From positions 124,001 to 188,000 of the forward strand of contig PAPI01000019.1 of NCBI GenBank assembly GCA_002708845.1: a DNA stretch of 64,000 bases, given 5' to 3'. Below are positions 34,511 to 42,971 of this stretch, one piece after another; position 1 is the stretch's first letter, and each line of letters opens with the position of its first letter. A program made the position numbers and the translations under genes. The stretch comes from Leeuwenhoekiella sp. Lineage in GTDB: Bacteria; Bacteroidota; Bacteroidia; Flavobacteriales; Flavobacteriaceae. The notes under the pieces are model-generated. The model worked only from the letters and a program-made list of their open reading frames with translations, had not been told where the DNA came from and ran no database searches.

Positions 34511-36139
34511 ATGTCAACAGGATTTTTTGAAGTACCCGTAGCTATTAATGAGCCCGTTAAAACATATGCGCCCGGCACGCCGGAGCGCGACGAGGTATTA
34601 AAAGCTTACAAAGAACTTTACAACAGTACCGTTAATGTACCTTTATACATAGACGGAAAAAAAATAGAAACCGGAAAAACCAGCCCAATGTCTCCTCCCC
34701 ACGAGCATCAGCACAAACTGGGAGCGTATCAACTTGCCGAAAAGAAACATATTGAAGCTGCAATTGCTGCCTCTCTTGAAGCCCGTAAGAAATGGTCTCA
34801 AATGCCATGGGAACACCGTGCAGGGATCTTTTTAAAAGCTGCCGAGTTGATTCAGGGACCTTATCGGGCGAAAATCAATGCAGCTACCATGCTTGCACAA
34901 TCTAAAAACATTTATCAGGCCGAAATTGATTCTGCCTGCGAGCTTATAGACTTCCTTCGATTTAATGTTCAGTATATGAGTGAGATTTACGCAGACCAGC
35001 CCGAGTCAACATCGTCTGCCTGGAATCGCGTAGAATACCGCCCGCTTGAAGGCTTTGTTTATGCAATAACCCCTTTTAATTTCACGGCTATCGCCGGAAA
35101 TCTACCGGCCTCGGCTGCGCTTATGGGTAACACCGTAGTCTGGAAACCAAGTGATAGCCAGGTTTATTCTGCTCAAGTTATTATGGAAGTTTTTGAAGAA
35201 GCAGGCGTACCGGCAGGTGTAATTAATATGGTTATGGGTGATCCTGAAATGATTACCGACACCATTCTTGACAGCCCTGATTTTGCCGGTATTCACTTTA
35301 CCGGTTCTACAACTGTGTTTAAAGGAATCTGGGCAAAAATTGGTGCTAATATTCATAAGTATAAAACCTACCCACGAATTGTAGGTGAGACAGGAGGAAA
35401 AGACTTTATTCTTGCACACCCTACTGCCAATCCACAGCAAGTAGCAACAGCGATATCACGTGGTGCCTTCGAATTTCAAGGGCAAAAATGTAGTGCAGCC
35501 AGTAGGGTTTACATTCCTAAATCAATATGGCCTAAGGTGAAAGATTTGGTTCTTGAAGACATCAAATCTTTTAAAATGGGATCTCCAGAAGATATGAGCA
35601 ACTTTATAACTGCCGTAATACACGAAGCTTCTTTCGACAAATTGGCAAAGTATATAGATCAGGCTAAAAATGACTCTGATGCAGAAATCATTGCAGGAGG
35701 CAACTACGATAAGTCTAAAGGATATTTTGTAGAACCCACAGTGATTCTTGCTAAGGATCCCAAGTATACCACAATGACAACCGAGCTTTTCGGACCAGTA
35801 GTAACGATTTATGTTTATGAAGATGAAAAGTGGAGCGAAACTTTGAAACTGGTTGATACTACTAGCGAATACGCATTAACCGGAGCTGTTTTAGCTGCAG
35901 ATCGTTATGCAATTACTGAAGCTACTCAGGCATTACAAAATGCCGCAGGTAATTTCTACATAAACGACAAACCAACCGGTGCAGTTGTTGGTCAACAGCC
36001 ATTTGGTGGTGCACGAGCATCGGGTACAAATGATAAAGCAGGTAGTGCATTAAACTTGTTACGTTGGGTTTCTCCACGATTAATCAAGGAAACTTTTGTG
36101 CCTGCTACTGATTACAGATATCCATTTTTAGGAGAATAA
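34511..36139 (+). CDS. pruA: L-glutamate gamma-semialdehyde (1-pyrroline-5-carboxylate) dehydrogenase
   Basis: This 542-residue enzyme oxidises glutamate semialdehyde to glutamate with NAD+, the second step of proline catabolism. The aldehyde-dehydrogenase motifs are FNFTAIAGNLPASAALMGNTVVWKPS, GVINMVMGDPEM, IHFTGSTTVF, catalytic Glu in VGETGGKDF, catalytic Cys in GAFEFQGQKCSAASRVYIP, and ELFGPVVTIYVY. The length fits the stand-alone enzyme rather than bifunctional PutA. No proline dehydrogenase is in the window; the opposing biosynthetic genes proCBA lie 20 kb away. A terminator follows. Confidence 0.96.
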   Translation: MSTGFFEVPVAINEPVKTYAPGTPERDEVLKAYKELYNSTVNVPLYIDGKKIETGKTSPMSPPHEHQHKLGAYQLAEKKHIEAAIAASLEARKKWSQMPWEHRAGIFLKAAELIQGPYRAKINAATMLAQSKNIYQAEIDSACELIDFLRFNVQYMSEIYADQPESTSSAWNRVEYRPLEGFVYAITPFNFTAIAGNLPASAALMGNTVVWKPSDSQVYSAQVIMEVFEEAGVPAGVINMVMGDPEMITDTILDSPDFAGIHFTGSTTVFKGIWAKIGANIHKYKTYPRIVGETGGKDFILAHPTANPQQVATAISRGAFEFQGQKCSAASRVYIPKSIWPKVKDLVLEDIKSFKMGSPEDMSNFITAVIHEASFDKLAKYIDQAKNDSDAEIIAGGNYDKSKGYFVEPTVILAKDPKYTTMTTELFGPVVTIYVYEDEKWSETLKLVDTTSEYALTGAVLAADRYAITEATQALQNAAGNFYINDKPTGAVVGQQPFGGARASGTNDKAGSALNLLRWVSPRLIKETFVPATDYRYPFLGE

Positions 36140-36160
36140 CTCCCTGATTTAATTGAATTT

Positions 36161-36193
36161 AAAATGCCATCATTAGTAGATGGCATTTTTTTT
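36161..36193 (+). terminator. Terminator after pruA
   Basis: Stem AAAATGCCATC / GATGGCATTTT with a seven-base loop and a following T-run. Confidence 0.9.
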
Positions 36194-36204
36194 GATCTAA
36201 ATAA

Positions 36205-36248
36205 TTATGTTACCTTAATGTTATCCCAATGTAAATTTAATGTTACCA
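36205..36248. repeat. Four-unit 11-bp tandem array (operator-like)
   Basis: Four consecutive 11-base units share an ATGT core: ttATGTtacct, taATGTtatcc, caATGTaaatt, taATGTtacca. The core begins at 36207, 36218, 36229 and 36240, a strict 11-base period, close to one helical turn. The array ends about 40 bases before the ATG at 36288 and overlaps the expected -33 region. Confidence 0.6.
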
Positions 36249-36287
36249 AATATTTTTTTAGTAACTTTACCCATAAATCGAGGAATT

Positions 36288-36566
36288 ATGAAGAATGAAG
36301 AAAATAAAATGTACGTCCTGAAGGTGAAATATTCCGTTATAGATGTTACAAAGAAGAAACGAAATCGAAAAATAACCCGTAAAAAAGAAAAACTATATCT
36401 GGTGCGCGATCCTGAAAGTATTGACGTCAAACTCAAGGAGCTTGAAGACAGCCTTCTCGAAATTGATCAACAGGAACGCACAACGCTCTTAAACCGCGCT
36501 CAGGAGTTCCTGAGAAGTTTTGGAAACCGATGTAACCGTACCTATTACAATATGCTACGCACCTAA
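36288..36566 (+). CDS. Small basic protein of unknown function
   Basis: This 92-residue protein (MKNEENKMYVLKVKYSVIDVTKKKRNRKITRKKEKLYLVRDPESIDVKLKELEDSL...) has a strongly basic stretch at residues 22-35, then an acidic helix (DVKLKELEDSLLEIDQQERTTLLNRAQEFLRSF) and an aromatic C-terminus (NRCNRTYYNMLRT). It has no signal peptide or membrane helix. I do not recognise a family; nucleic-acid binding is conceivable from its charge only. The frame is open from 36240, but ATG 36288 lies after the operator-like array and a TAACTTTA box, so it is chosen. Confidence 0.7.
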   Translation: MKNEENKMYVLKVKYSVIDVTKKKRNRKITRKKEKLYLVRDPESIDVKLKELEDSLLEIDQQERTTLLNRAQEFLRSFGNRCNRTYYNMLRT

Positions 36567-36593
36567 AAAAAGCGACTTAAAAGTCGCTTTTTT
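36565..36593. terminator. Bidirectional terminator between the small basic gene and rsmG
   Basis: Stem AAAGCGACTT / AAGTCGCTTT, with A-run before and T-run after, overlaps the stop codon of the small gene and serves both convergent genes. Confidence 0.85.
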
Positions 36594-36598
36594 ATTTA

Positions 36599-37228
36599 TT
36601 ATCCCTTAAACTTCAGGGGTAAATGGACCACTTTTTTAGTATCAAAAAATTCCTCATTAAAATAATCAGACAAGTCGTAGATCTTGGCAGTGGTGTACAA
36701 ACTCAATTCTTCGGTTAAATCACCTCCTTTTAAATATAAAATTCCATTTTTGAGTTCGTGATTGCTCTTTTTTGCAATTTTCCCTTTGGTCCAGTGCACA
36801 AAAGTTTCCATCTGCGCCACAGCTCGACTTACAATAAAGTCATAGCTTCCGGGTACATTTTCAACCCGATCATTAGTAGTTTTTACATTGGTCAAACCTA
36901 AACCTGCCACTACCTCATCAACCACCTTTATTTTCTTGCCGATACTGTCTACCAGATGAAATTGTGTTTCCGGAAATAGTATAGCCAACGGCACGCCAGG
37001 AAAACCACCACCAGTCCCCACATCAAGTATCTTACTTCCAGGATTAAAAGCCTGTACTTTAGCTATACCCAAAGAATGTAAAACGTGACGCAAATAAATC
37101 TCATCAATATCTTTGCGGGAAACCACGTTGATTTTGAGGTTCCAGTCCTGATAGAGCTCGTTGAGTTTTTCAAACTGAACTAACTGATTTTCACTTAAAT
37201 CGGGGAAATACTGTTTTACAAGTTCCAT
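36599..37228 (-). CDS. rsmG: 16S rRNA (guanine527-N7)-methyltransferase
   Basis: RsmG (GidB) methylates G527 of 16S rRNA using SAM. The 209-residue protein has KLNELYQDWNLKINVVSRKDIDEIYLRHVLHSLGI, the SAM motif SKILDVGTGGGFPGVPLAILFPETQFHLVDSIGKKIKVV, NDRVENVPGSYDFIVSRAVAQME and LYLKGGDL. Length and motifs are standard. It is a single gene with a TAATTTTG box upstream. Confidence 0.96.
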   Translation of the reverse strand: MELVKQYFPDLSENQLVQFEKLNELYQDWNLKINVVSRKDIDEIYLRHVLHSLGIAKVQAFNPGSKILDVGTGGGFPGVPLAILFPETQFHLVDSIGKKIKVVDEVVAGLGLTNVKTTNDRVENVPGSYDFIVSRAVAQMETFVHWTKGKIAKKSNHELKNGILYLKGGDLTEELSLYTTAKIYDLSDYFNEEFFDTKKVVHLPLKFKG

Positions 37229-37246
37229 ATTTGCGAATTACGGCAA

Positions 37247-37254
37247 CAAAATTA
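37247..37254 (-). promoter_or_regulatory. Putative -7 box of rsmG
   Basis: TAATTTTG on the minus strand ends 18 bases before the rsmG ATG. Confidence 0.4.
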
Positions 37255-37308
37255 GGTTTTACCGCGTTAAATTGCAGTATTTACAGACCTTAAAAAAGAT
37301 ATAAATCT

Positions 37309-37316
37309 TATTTTTG
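37309..37316 (+). promoter_or_regulatory. Putative -7 box of the fatty acid desaturase gene
   Basis: TATTTTTG lies 51 bases before ATG 37368 and supports that start over the upstream codon at 37314, which lies inside the box. Confidence 0.45.
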
Positions 37317-37367
37317 GGGTTGCGTTACAATTACCTCTGTTCTGGGGTTTTGCTAAGCATTATTTCT

Positions 37368-38474
37368 ATGGAAAATATTAAAACAATAAAATTCTCAAGG
37401 GTTGATTCGGCTAAATTCTTCCGCACCCTAAATAAGCGCGTAAACGCTTATTTTAAAGAAAACAACGTAGAACGTACCGGTAACTGGAAACTGTATCTGA
37501 AAACCGCCGTAATGTTCTCGCTCTTTTTGGCTCCTTATTTCTTAATTCTTACACTAAACCTTCCGGGTTGGGCTCAGCTCTTACTTACCATCGTTATGGG
37601 CGTGGGAATGGCCGGCGTAGGAATGAACGTGATGCACGATGGTAATCACGGCTCCTTTTCAAAGAAAAAGTGGGTAAACAAAATGATGGGAAGCAGCATT
37701 TATATTCTCGCCGGTAACGTTTACAACTGGCAGGTACAACACAATGTGCTACATCACACCTATACTAACATTCACGGTCACGATGAAGATCTGGAAGCAG
37801 GTCGCATTTTACGTTTTTCGAAACACGCACCCTGGTATAAGCACCACCGCTTTCAGCATTATTATTCTATTTTTCTCTACGGTTTGCTCACCTTTAACTG
37901 GGCAATCACGACTGATTTCCTTCAGATGAAACGCTATTTGAAACGCAAGTTGTCTTATGGTGAATTTCCAAATCCAAAGATTGAATGGACTAAACTGGTT
38001 ATTACTAAGGTAATTTATGTAAGTATTTGGATTGTATTACCACTGCTCATTCTGGATATTGCGTGGTGGAAGATTTTAATTGGCTTCTTTGTGATGCACT
38101 ATACAGCAGGAGTTATTCTAAGTGTGGTATTTCAGCTTGCACACGTTATTGACGAGGCAGATATGCCATTACCCGATAAGTCTGGTACAATGAAAAATAC
38201 CTGGGCTATTCACCAGTTGTTTACCACCGTTAATTTTTCGACCAAAAACCGAATTGTAAACTGGTTTACAGGCGGTCTGAATCATCAGGTGGAGCATCAT
38301 ATTTTCCCACACATCAGCCACATTCACTATACCAAAATCTCTAAAATTGTACGGGAAACCGCGCAGGAATTCAACCTGCCTTACAATGAGTATAAAACCA
38401 CACGCAAAGCGATTATTGCTCATTTTAAGTACTTAAAAGAAATGGGCGCGCAACCCAATTTACAATCTGCTTAA
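37368..38474 (+). CDS. Membrane fatty acid desaturase
   Basis: This 368-residue di-iron membrane desaturase has three histidine boxes: HDGNHGSF, HNVLHHTYTN and NHQVEHHIFPHISHIHY. The Gln-containing third box is typical of front-end (delta-5/6-like) acyl-lipid desaturases; bacterial members also act at other positions, so regiochemistry is uncertain. Helix pairs lie at about residues 48-90 and 205-255. No cytochrome b5 domain is fused. ATG 37368 is preferred over 37314 because of the promoter box. The aminotransferase gene follows 12 bases later. Confidence 0.92.
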   Translation: MENIKTIKFSRVDSAKFFRTLNKRVNAYFKENNVERTGNWKLYLKTAVMFSLFLAPYFLILTLNLPGWAQLLLTIVMGVGMAGVGMNVMHDGNHGSFSKKKWVNKMMGSSIYILAGNVYNWQVQHNVLHHTYTNIHGHDEDLEAGRILRFSKHAPWYKHHRFQHYYSIFLYGLLTFNWAITTDFLQMKRYLKRKLSYGEFPNPKIEWTKLVITKVIYVSIWIVLPLLILDIAWWKILIGFFVMHYTAGVILSVVFQLAHVIDEADMPLPDKSGTMKNTWAIHQLFTTVNFSTKNRIVNWFTGGLNHQVEHHIFPHISHIHYTKISKIVRETAQEFNLPYNEYKTTRKAIIAHFKYLKEMGAQPNLQSA

Positions 38475-38486
38475 TTTAATTTCTTA

Positions 38487-39683
38487 ATGGAAACACTTAC
38501 CCACCAACTATCTGACCGAATCAATAATTTGGCCGCATCTGCTACGCTTGCAATGGCCGCAAAAGCACGTGAACTTCGTGCAGAAGGAAAAGACATCATT
38601 GGCCTGAGCCTTGGTGAGCCAGACTTCAACACTCCTGATTTTATAAAGAACGCCGCAATACAGGCTATTAATGATAATTATAACTCCTACTCACCGGTTG
38701 ACGGTTATGTAGAGCTTAAGGATGCGATTATTACTAAGTTTAAAAGAGATAATGATCTTACTTATGACCGCAGTCAGATTGTCGTTTCAACCGGAGCAAA
38801 ACAATCGCTGTACAATATCGCACAGGTTTGTATCAACCCCGGTGATGAAGTAATTCTACCTTGCCCGTATTGGGTGAGTTATGCGGATATCGTTCAGCTT
38901 GCTGAAGGTGTTCCTGTTGAAGTACAAACTTCAATCGATACCAATTTTAAAATGACTCCCGAGCAGCTTGAAGCAGCGATTACACCTAAAACTAAAATGC
39001 TTTGGTACAGCTCGCCTTGTAACCCAAGTGGTTCTATTTACAGTAAAGAAGAGTTACGTGCTCTTGCCGATGTTTTACAGAAATACCCGCACATCGTTGT
39101 GGTAAGTGACGAGATTTACGAGCACATTAACTACGTAGGTGGTCACGCCAGTATGGCTCAGTTTGAAGATATGTACGACCGTACCGTAACGGTAAACGGA
39201 GTTGCAAAAGCTTTTGCGATGACCGGATGGCGTATAGGATACATTGGAGCGCCCTCATATATCGCTCGTGCCTGTAATAAAATTCAGGGTCAGGTAACCA
39301 GTGGTGCCAACTGTATTGCACAGCGCGCAGTAATTACTGCTCTTGAAGCTCCTGTGAGTAAAATTCAATACATGGTTGATGAATTTAAGGAGCGTAGAAA
39401 GCTCATCTTAGATTTACTTAATGATATTGAAGGTTTTGAATGTGTAGAGCCCGAAGGTGCTTTTTATGTATTTCCGAACATCACACACTTTATAGGTAAA
39501 ACCCTTAGTGGAAAAACAATCAACAATGCTTCAGACTTTGCTATTTATTTGCTGGAAGAAGCCAACGTTGCAACGGTAACCGGTGAAGCTTTCGGTAATC
39601 CCAATTGTATCCGTATTTCGTATGCGGCAAGTCAGGACCAAATTAAGGAAGCTCTTGCTCGTATTAAGAAAGCGGTTTCCTAA
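38487..39683 (+). CDS. Pyridoxal-phosphate aminotransferase, aspartate aminotransferase type
   Basis: This 398-residue class I aminotransferase converts aspartate and 2-oxoglutarate to oxaloacetate and glutamate in related enzymes. It shows GLSLGEPDFNTPDFIKNAA, YSPVDGYVELKDAI, STGAKQSLYN, CNPSGSIYSKEEL, VSDEIYEHINY, the PLP-lysine motif NGVAKAFAMTGWRIGYIG, and EGAFYVFPNI with C-terminal CIRISYAAS. Subgroup I-beta enzymes of this kind can also act on prephenate or other acceptors. A terminator follows. Confidence 0.92.
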   Translation: METLTHQLSDRINNLAASATLAMAAKARELRAEGKDIIGLSLGEPDFNTPDFIKNAAIQAINDNYNSYSPVDGYVELKDAIITKFKRDNDLTYDRSQIVVSTGAKQSLYNIAQVCINPGDEVILPCPYWVSYADIVQLAEGVPVEVQTSIDTNFKMTPEQLEAAITPKTKMLWYSSPCNPSGSIYSKEELRALADVLQKYPHIVVVSDEIYEHINYVGGHASMAQFEDMYDRTVTVNGVAKAFAMTGWRIGYIGAPSYIARACNKIQGQVTSGANCIAQRAVITALEAPVSKIQYMVDEFKERRKLILDLLNDIEGFECVEPEGAFYVFPNITHFIGKTLSGKTINNASDFAIYLLEEANVATVTGEAFGNPNCIRISYAASQDQIKEALARIKKAVS

Positions 39684-39704
39684 TTTGCAGCTTTATAAAA
39701 ACAG

Positions 39705-39733
39705 AAAAAGCGACCTTAACGGGTCGCTTTTTT
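39705..39733. terminator. Terminator between the aminotransferase and fasciclin genes
   Basis: Stem AAAAAGCGACC / GGTCGCTTTTT with a six-base loop, A-run before and T-run after, suits both convergent genes. Confidence 0.88.
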
Positions 39734-39761
39734 ATTGGCTTAATTCAAATAGAATAATAGC

Positions 39762-40322
39762 TTACATCTTTGGAAGTAAAACAGTATCTATTACATGGAT
39801 CACTCCGTTAGATTGATTTACATCAGCAATGGTTACCGTGGCTACATTACCCGCCTGATCTTTGATCTTAACCATATCTCCGTCAAGCATTCCGTACAAA
39901 GTTTGACCGTTAACGGTTGTCCATTCTGCCATTCCTCCACCTGCTTTGATATCCTTAACGATATCTGCTGCGCTGTGTTTTCCAGCAATAACATGGTAGG
40001 TTAAAACTCCTTGTAAAGCCTTTTTATTTTCAGGCTTCAATAAACTGGCAACAGTACCCTCAGGTAATTTCTCAAAAGCTGCATTGGTAGGAGCTAAAAC
40101 GGTAAAAGGTCCTTCACTTTGTAATGTTTCAACTAAATCTGCAGCCTTTACAGCGGCTACCAAAGTAGTGTGATCTTTAGAGTTTACTGCATTCTCTACA
40201 ATATTCTTTGTGGGATACATTTCTGCACCACCTACCATTTTTGTCTCTTGAGCAAAAGTTGTTGACGATACAAAAGCTATACTTGTTAATACCAAAGCTG
40301 CAAATAGATTCTTAATTTTCAT
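39762..40322 (-). CDS. Fasciclin (FAS1) domain secreted protein
   Basis: This 186-residue exported protein has a signal peptide (MKIKNLFAALVLTSIAFVSSTTFAQE) and a single FAS1 domain: KDHTTLVAAVKAADLVETLQSEGPFTVLAPTNAAFEKLP, LLKPENKKALQGVLTYHVIAGK, and the final NGVIHVIDTVLLP. FAS1 domains mediate adhesion in other organisms; the partner here is unknown. No T9SS tail is present, so it is probably periplasmic or released by another route. Confidence 0.93.
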   Translation of the reverse strand: MKIKNLFAALVLTSIAFVSSTTFAQETKMVGGAEMYPTKNIVENAVNSKDHTTLVAAVKAADLVETLQSEGPFTVLAPTNAAFEKLPEGTVASLLKPENKKALQGVLTYHVIAGKHSAADIVKDIKAGGGMAEWTTVNGQTLYGMLDGDMVKIKDQAGNVATVTIADVNQSNGVIHVIDTVLLPKM

Positions 40323-40411
40323 AGTGTAAGTTTTTTTAGTTACACCTACACATACGTTGGTTAGAAAGCTATCGGTTTCCCAATATGCGGCTTTGACAAA
40401 ATATTAACAGT

Positions 40412-41389
40412 TTAAACGGTCTCGGTACGCTTGGCCATCAAGTCTTTTATGATCATATCTGCATGTACCCGGGTGTTCTCAATAAAGAGTTTACTGGTGC
40501 GCATACCGCTGTTGATCACTCCGGCTACATAAACATTAGGTAAGGGAGTTTCAAGTGTTTCCGAATCGTGTATGGGCTTTTTAGCATCGTCCTCATCAAT
40601 AGGTAGTCCCAGATTTTCAAAAAGCGAATAATCTGGCGTATAGCCAATCATTGCCAGGACAAAATCATTTTCGACCTCAACTTCCCCATCAGGAGTTTTA
40701 AGAATCACACTATGCGGTTTAATTTCGCTTACAGTAGTATTAAAGTAAGCCTTAATTGCACCTTCTTTAATTCGGTTTTCGATATTAGGCTTGATCCAGT
40801 ATTTGGTTTTTTCGTAAATAGAATCCCCTCGGATAGCCATAGTTACTTCAGCTCCTTTATAATAAGTCTCTAAAGCCACGTCACAAGCTGAGTTTGCCGC
40901 GCCTATCACCAATATTTTCTGATTGACATACGGATGCGGACTGTCGTAAAAATGCTTGACTTTGGGTAATTCTTCTCCCGGGATGTTGAGTTTACGGGCG
41001 GTATCATAAAAACCGGTCGATACGATTACTGCTTCAGTTTTAAAATCTTCTTTTGGTGTTTTAATTAAATACGCATCGCCCTCCTTTACCATTTTTTCTA
41101 CCGGACTGTAGAGGCGCACATTGAGATTCCAGCTCTCATAAACTCGGCGGTAATACTCTAAAGCTTCCTTTCGGGTAGGCTTGTCGTTGTGGGCTACAAA
41201 AGGCACATCACCTATCTCCAGCAGATTAGAAGTGGAGAAAAAGGTCATTTGTTCGGGAAAATTGTAAAGTGAATTGACTAGCACTCCTTTTTCCAGAACT
41301 AAATAATTGAGATTTGCTTTTTTAGCGGCAATGGCACAAGCCAAACCTATGGGACCGGCTCCTATTATAATGAGATCGTATTTTTTCAA
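40412..41389 (-). CDS. ypdA: YpdA-like FAD/NAD(P) disulfide reductase (TTG start)
   Basis: This 325-residue flavoprotein resembles YpdA, the NADPH-dependent reductase of bacillithiol disulfide. Evidence is the FAD motif DLIIIGAGPIGLACAIAAKKANLNYLVLEKG, NLYNFPEQMTFFSTSNLLEIG, the NAD(P) motif ILVIGAANSACDVALETYYKGAEVTM, and NDFVLAMIGYTPD followed by VYVAGVINSGM. No CxxC redox pair is seen, as expected for YpdA and unlike thioredoxin reductase. The start codon is TTG at 41389, preceded by AAGGA; no ATG fits. Confidence 0.85.
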   Translation of the reverse strand: MKKYDLIIIGAGPIGLACAIAAKKANLNYLVLEKGVLVNSLYNFPEQMTFFSTSNLLEIGDVPFVAHNDKPTRKEALEYYRRVYESWNLNVRLYSPVEKMVKEGDAYLIKTPKEDFKTEAVIVSTGFYDTARKLNIPGEELPKVKHFYDSPHPYVNQKILVIGAANSACDVALETYYKGAEVTMAIRGDSIYEKTKYWIKPNIENRIKEGAIKAYFNTTVSEIKPHSVILKTPDGEVEVENDFVLAMIGYTPDYSLFENLGLPIDEDDAKKPIHDSETLETPLPNVYVAGVINSGMRTSKLFIENTRVHADMIIKDLMAKRTETV

Positions 41390-41462
41390 AATGATTCCTT
41401 TTTAGCGTACAAAAAACTGAACCCTGAGATACAGCTTATTTTTCCTGTAAAGTTAACCGATA

Positions 41463-42971
41463 CTAGCGATTACGCCAAAAGAACGGCGTTAACAGTATCA
41501 AAACAGTGAAGAGCTCCAGACGCCCAATGAGCATTAAAAAGGCACACCACCACTTCCCTACTGCCGGAAGCGCATCAAAATTATTTACCGGGCTCAATAT
41601 CCCAAAGGCAGGACCTACATTACCTAGAGATGATGCCGAACCGCCCAATGCTGTAGGGAAATCAAGACCCATTGAAGCCAAACCGCAGGCACCAATAATC
41701 CAGGCAAGTAAATACAGAATAAAAAAACCCAGAATGTTGAATACAATCTCTTTGGGTACGGCCTTACCATTGTGGCGCACGGGCAGGATGGCATTGGGAT
41801 GCAGGGTTCGCTTAAACTCCAGCAGTCCGTTACGAATGATCATTAAATGCCTCACAACTTTAATTCCACCCGATGTAGAACCGGCAGACCCCCCTAAAAA
41901 CATAAGGCCAAAAAAGATAATTGTAGCAAAAGGTGCCCACATCGTAAAATCAGCAGAGACAAAACCCGTTGTGGTAATCACCGAAATCACCTGAAACAAG
42001 CCGTGTCTTAAAGCGCTCTCATAACGCCCTAAAACCATTGGATGGTCTATTGAAGAAGCACTTACATCAGCACGAAAAAGTATTATCGCAACAATGAGAA
42101 CGGTAAAACCTAATATAAAGGAAAAGTAGAGTTTAAACTCCTCATCCTTCCACACGTTGCGCAACTTGCCTTTAAAAGCGAAATAACTCAAAACGAAGTT
42201 AGTCCCGGCAAGAAACATAAAGACAATGATAATCCATTGTATAAGCGGGTTATCATTCCAATACGCGACGCTGGCGTTTTTGGTACTAAAACCACCGGTT
42301 GACAGCGTACTCATAGCGTGATTTATAGCGTCGAGAAAAGACATTCCTGCTAGTTTTAGCAATATGGTCTCTGCCACGGTATAACCAAAATAAATTAGCC
42401 AAAGTCGCTTTGCGGTATCGGTAATACGCGGGTGTAATTTATCGGCATTTGGTCCCGGCGCTTCAGCCGCAAAGAGCTGCATACCACCAATTCCGAGTAA
42501 AGGCAGGATTGCAATAGCCAAAACTATAATCCCCATACCCCCTATCCAATGAGTTGTACTACGCCAAAACAGGATTCCGTTAGGGATGGCTTCAATGTCA
42601 TTTAAGATGGAAGCTCCCGTCGTGGTGTATCCACTTATAGTTTCAAAAAAAGCATTGGTTATAGAAGGTATAGAACCGGTAAATAAGTAAGGAAGACAGC
42701 CACTGAGAGACATAAATATCCAGCCAAACGTAACCACAATATAACCCTCCCGCTTTTGGATCTCCTTCTTGTGGTCCCGGGTAAAAAACATAAATACCAG
42801 ACCTACAAAAATGGTAATAAGCCCGGCTGAAATGATACCCAAAGCTATAGACACGTCATCGTAAAAATAACCTATGATTGCTGATATAAGCATAAAGCCG
42901 CCATTGAAGAGCAGCAGTAAACCCATCAGGTGAAAAATTATGCGGTAATTGAGTCTGGGTCTGTTAGGCAT
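41463..42971 (-). CDS. trkH: TrkH-family potassium uptake membrane subunit
   Basis: This 502-residue channel-like subunit forms the potassium path of the Trk system. It has repeated membrane-loop-membrane units with filter-like segments [51 protein letters not shown] and [59 protein letters not shown]-type text is characteristic, as is the C-terminal [17 protein letters not shown]. Its start codon shares one base with the trkA stop, so it is translationally coupled to the regulatory subunit. Confidence 0.95.
   Translation of the reverse strand: [502 protein letters not shown]

Noticed and set aside
41506-41994. 162-codon frame opposite trkH
   Set aside because: It is a shadow of the membrane-helix codons of trkH; no signal peptide, domain or promoter supports it.
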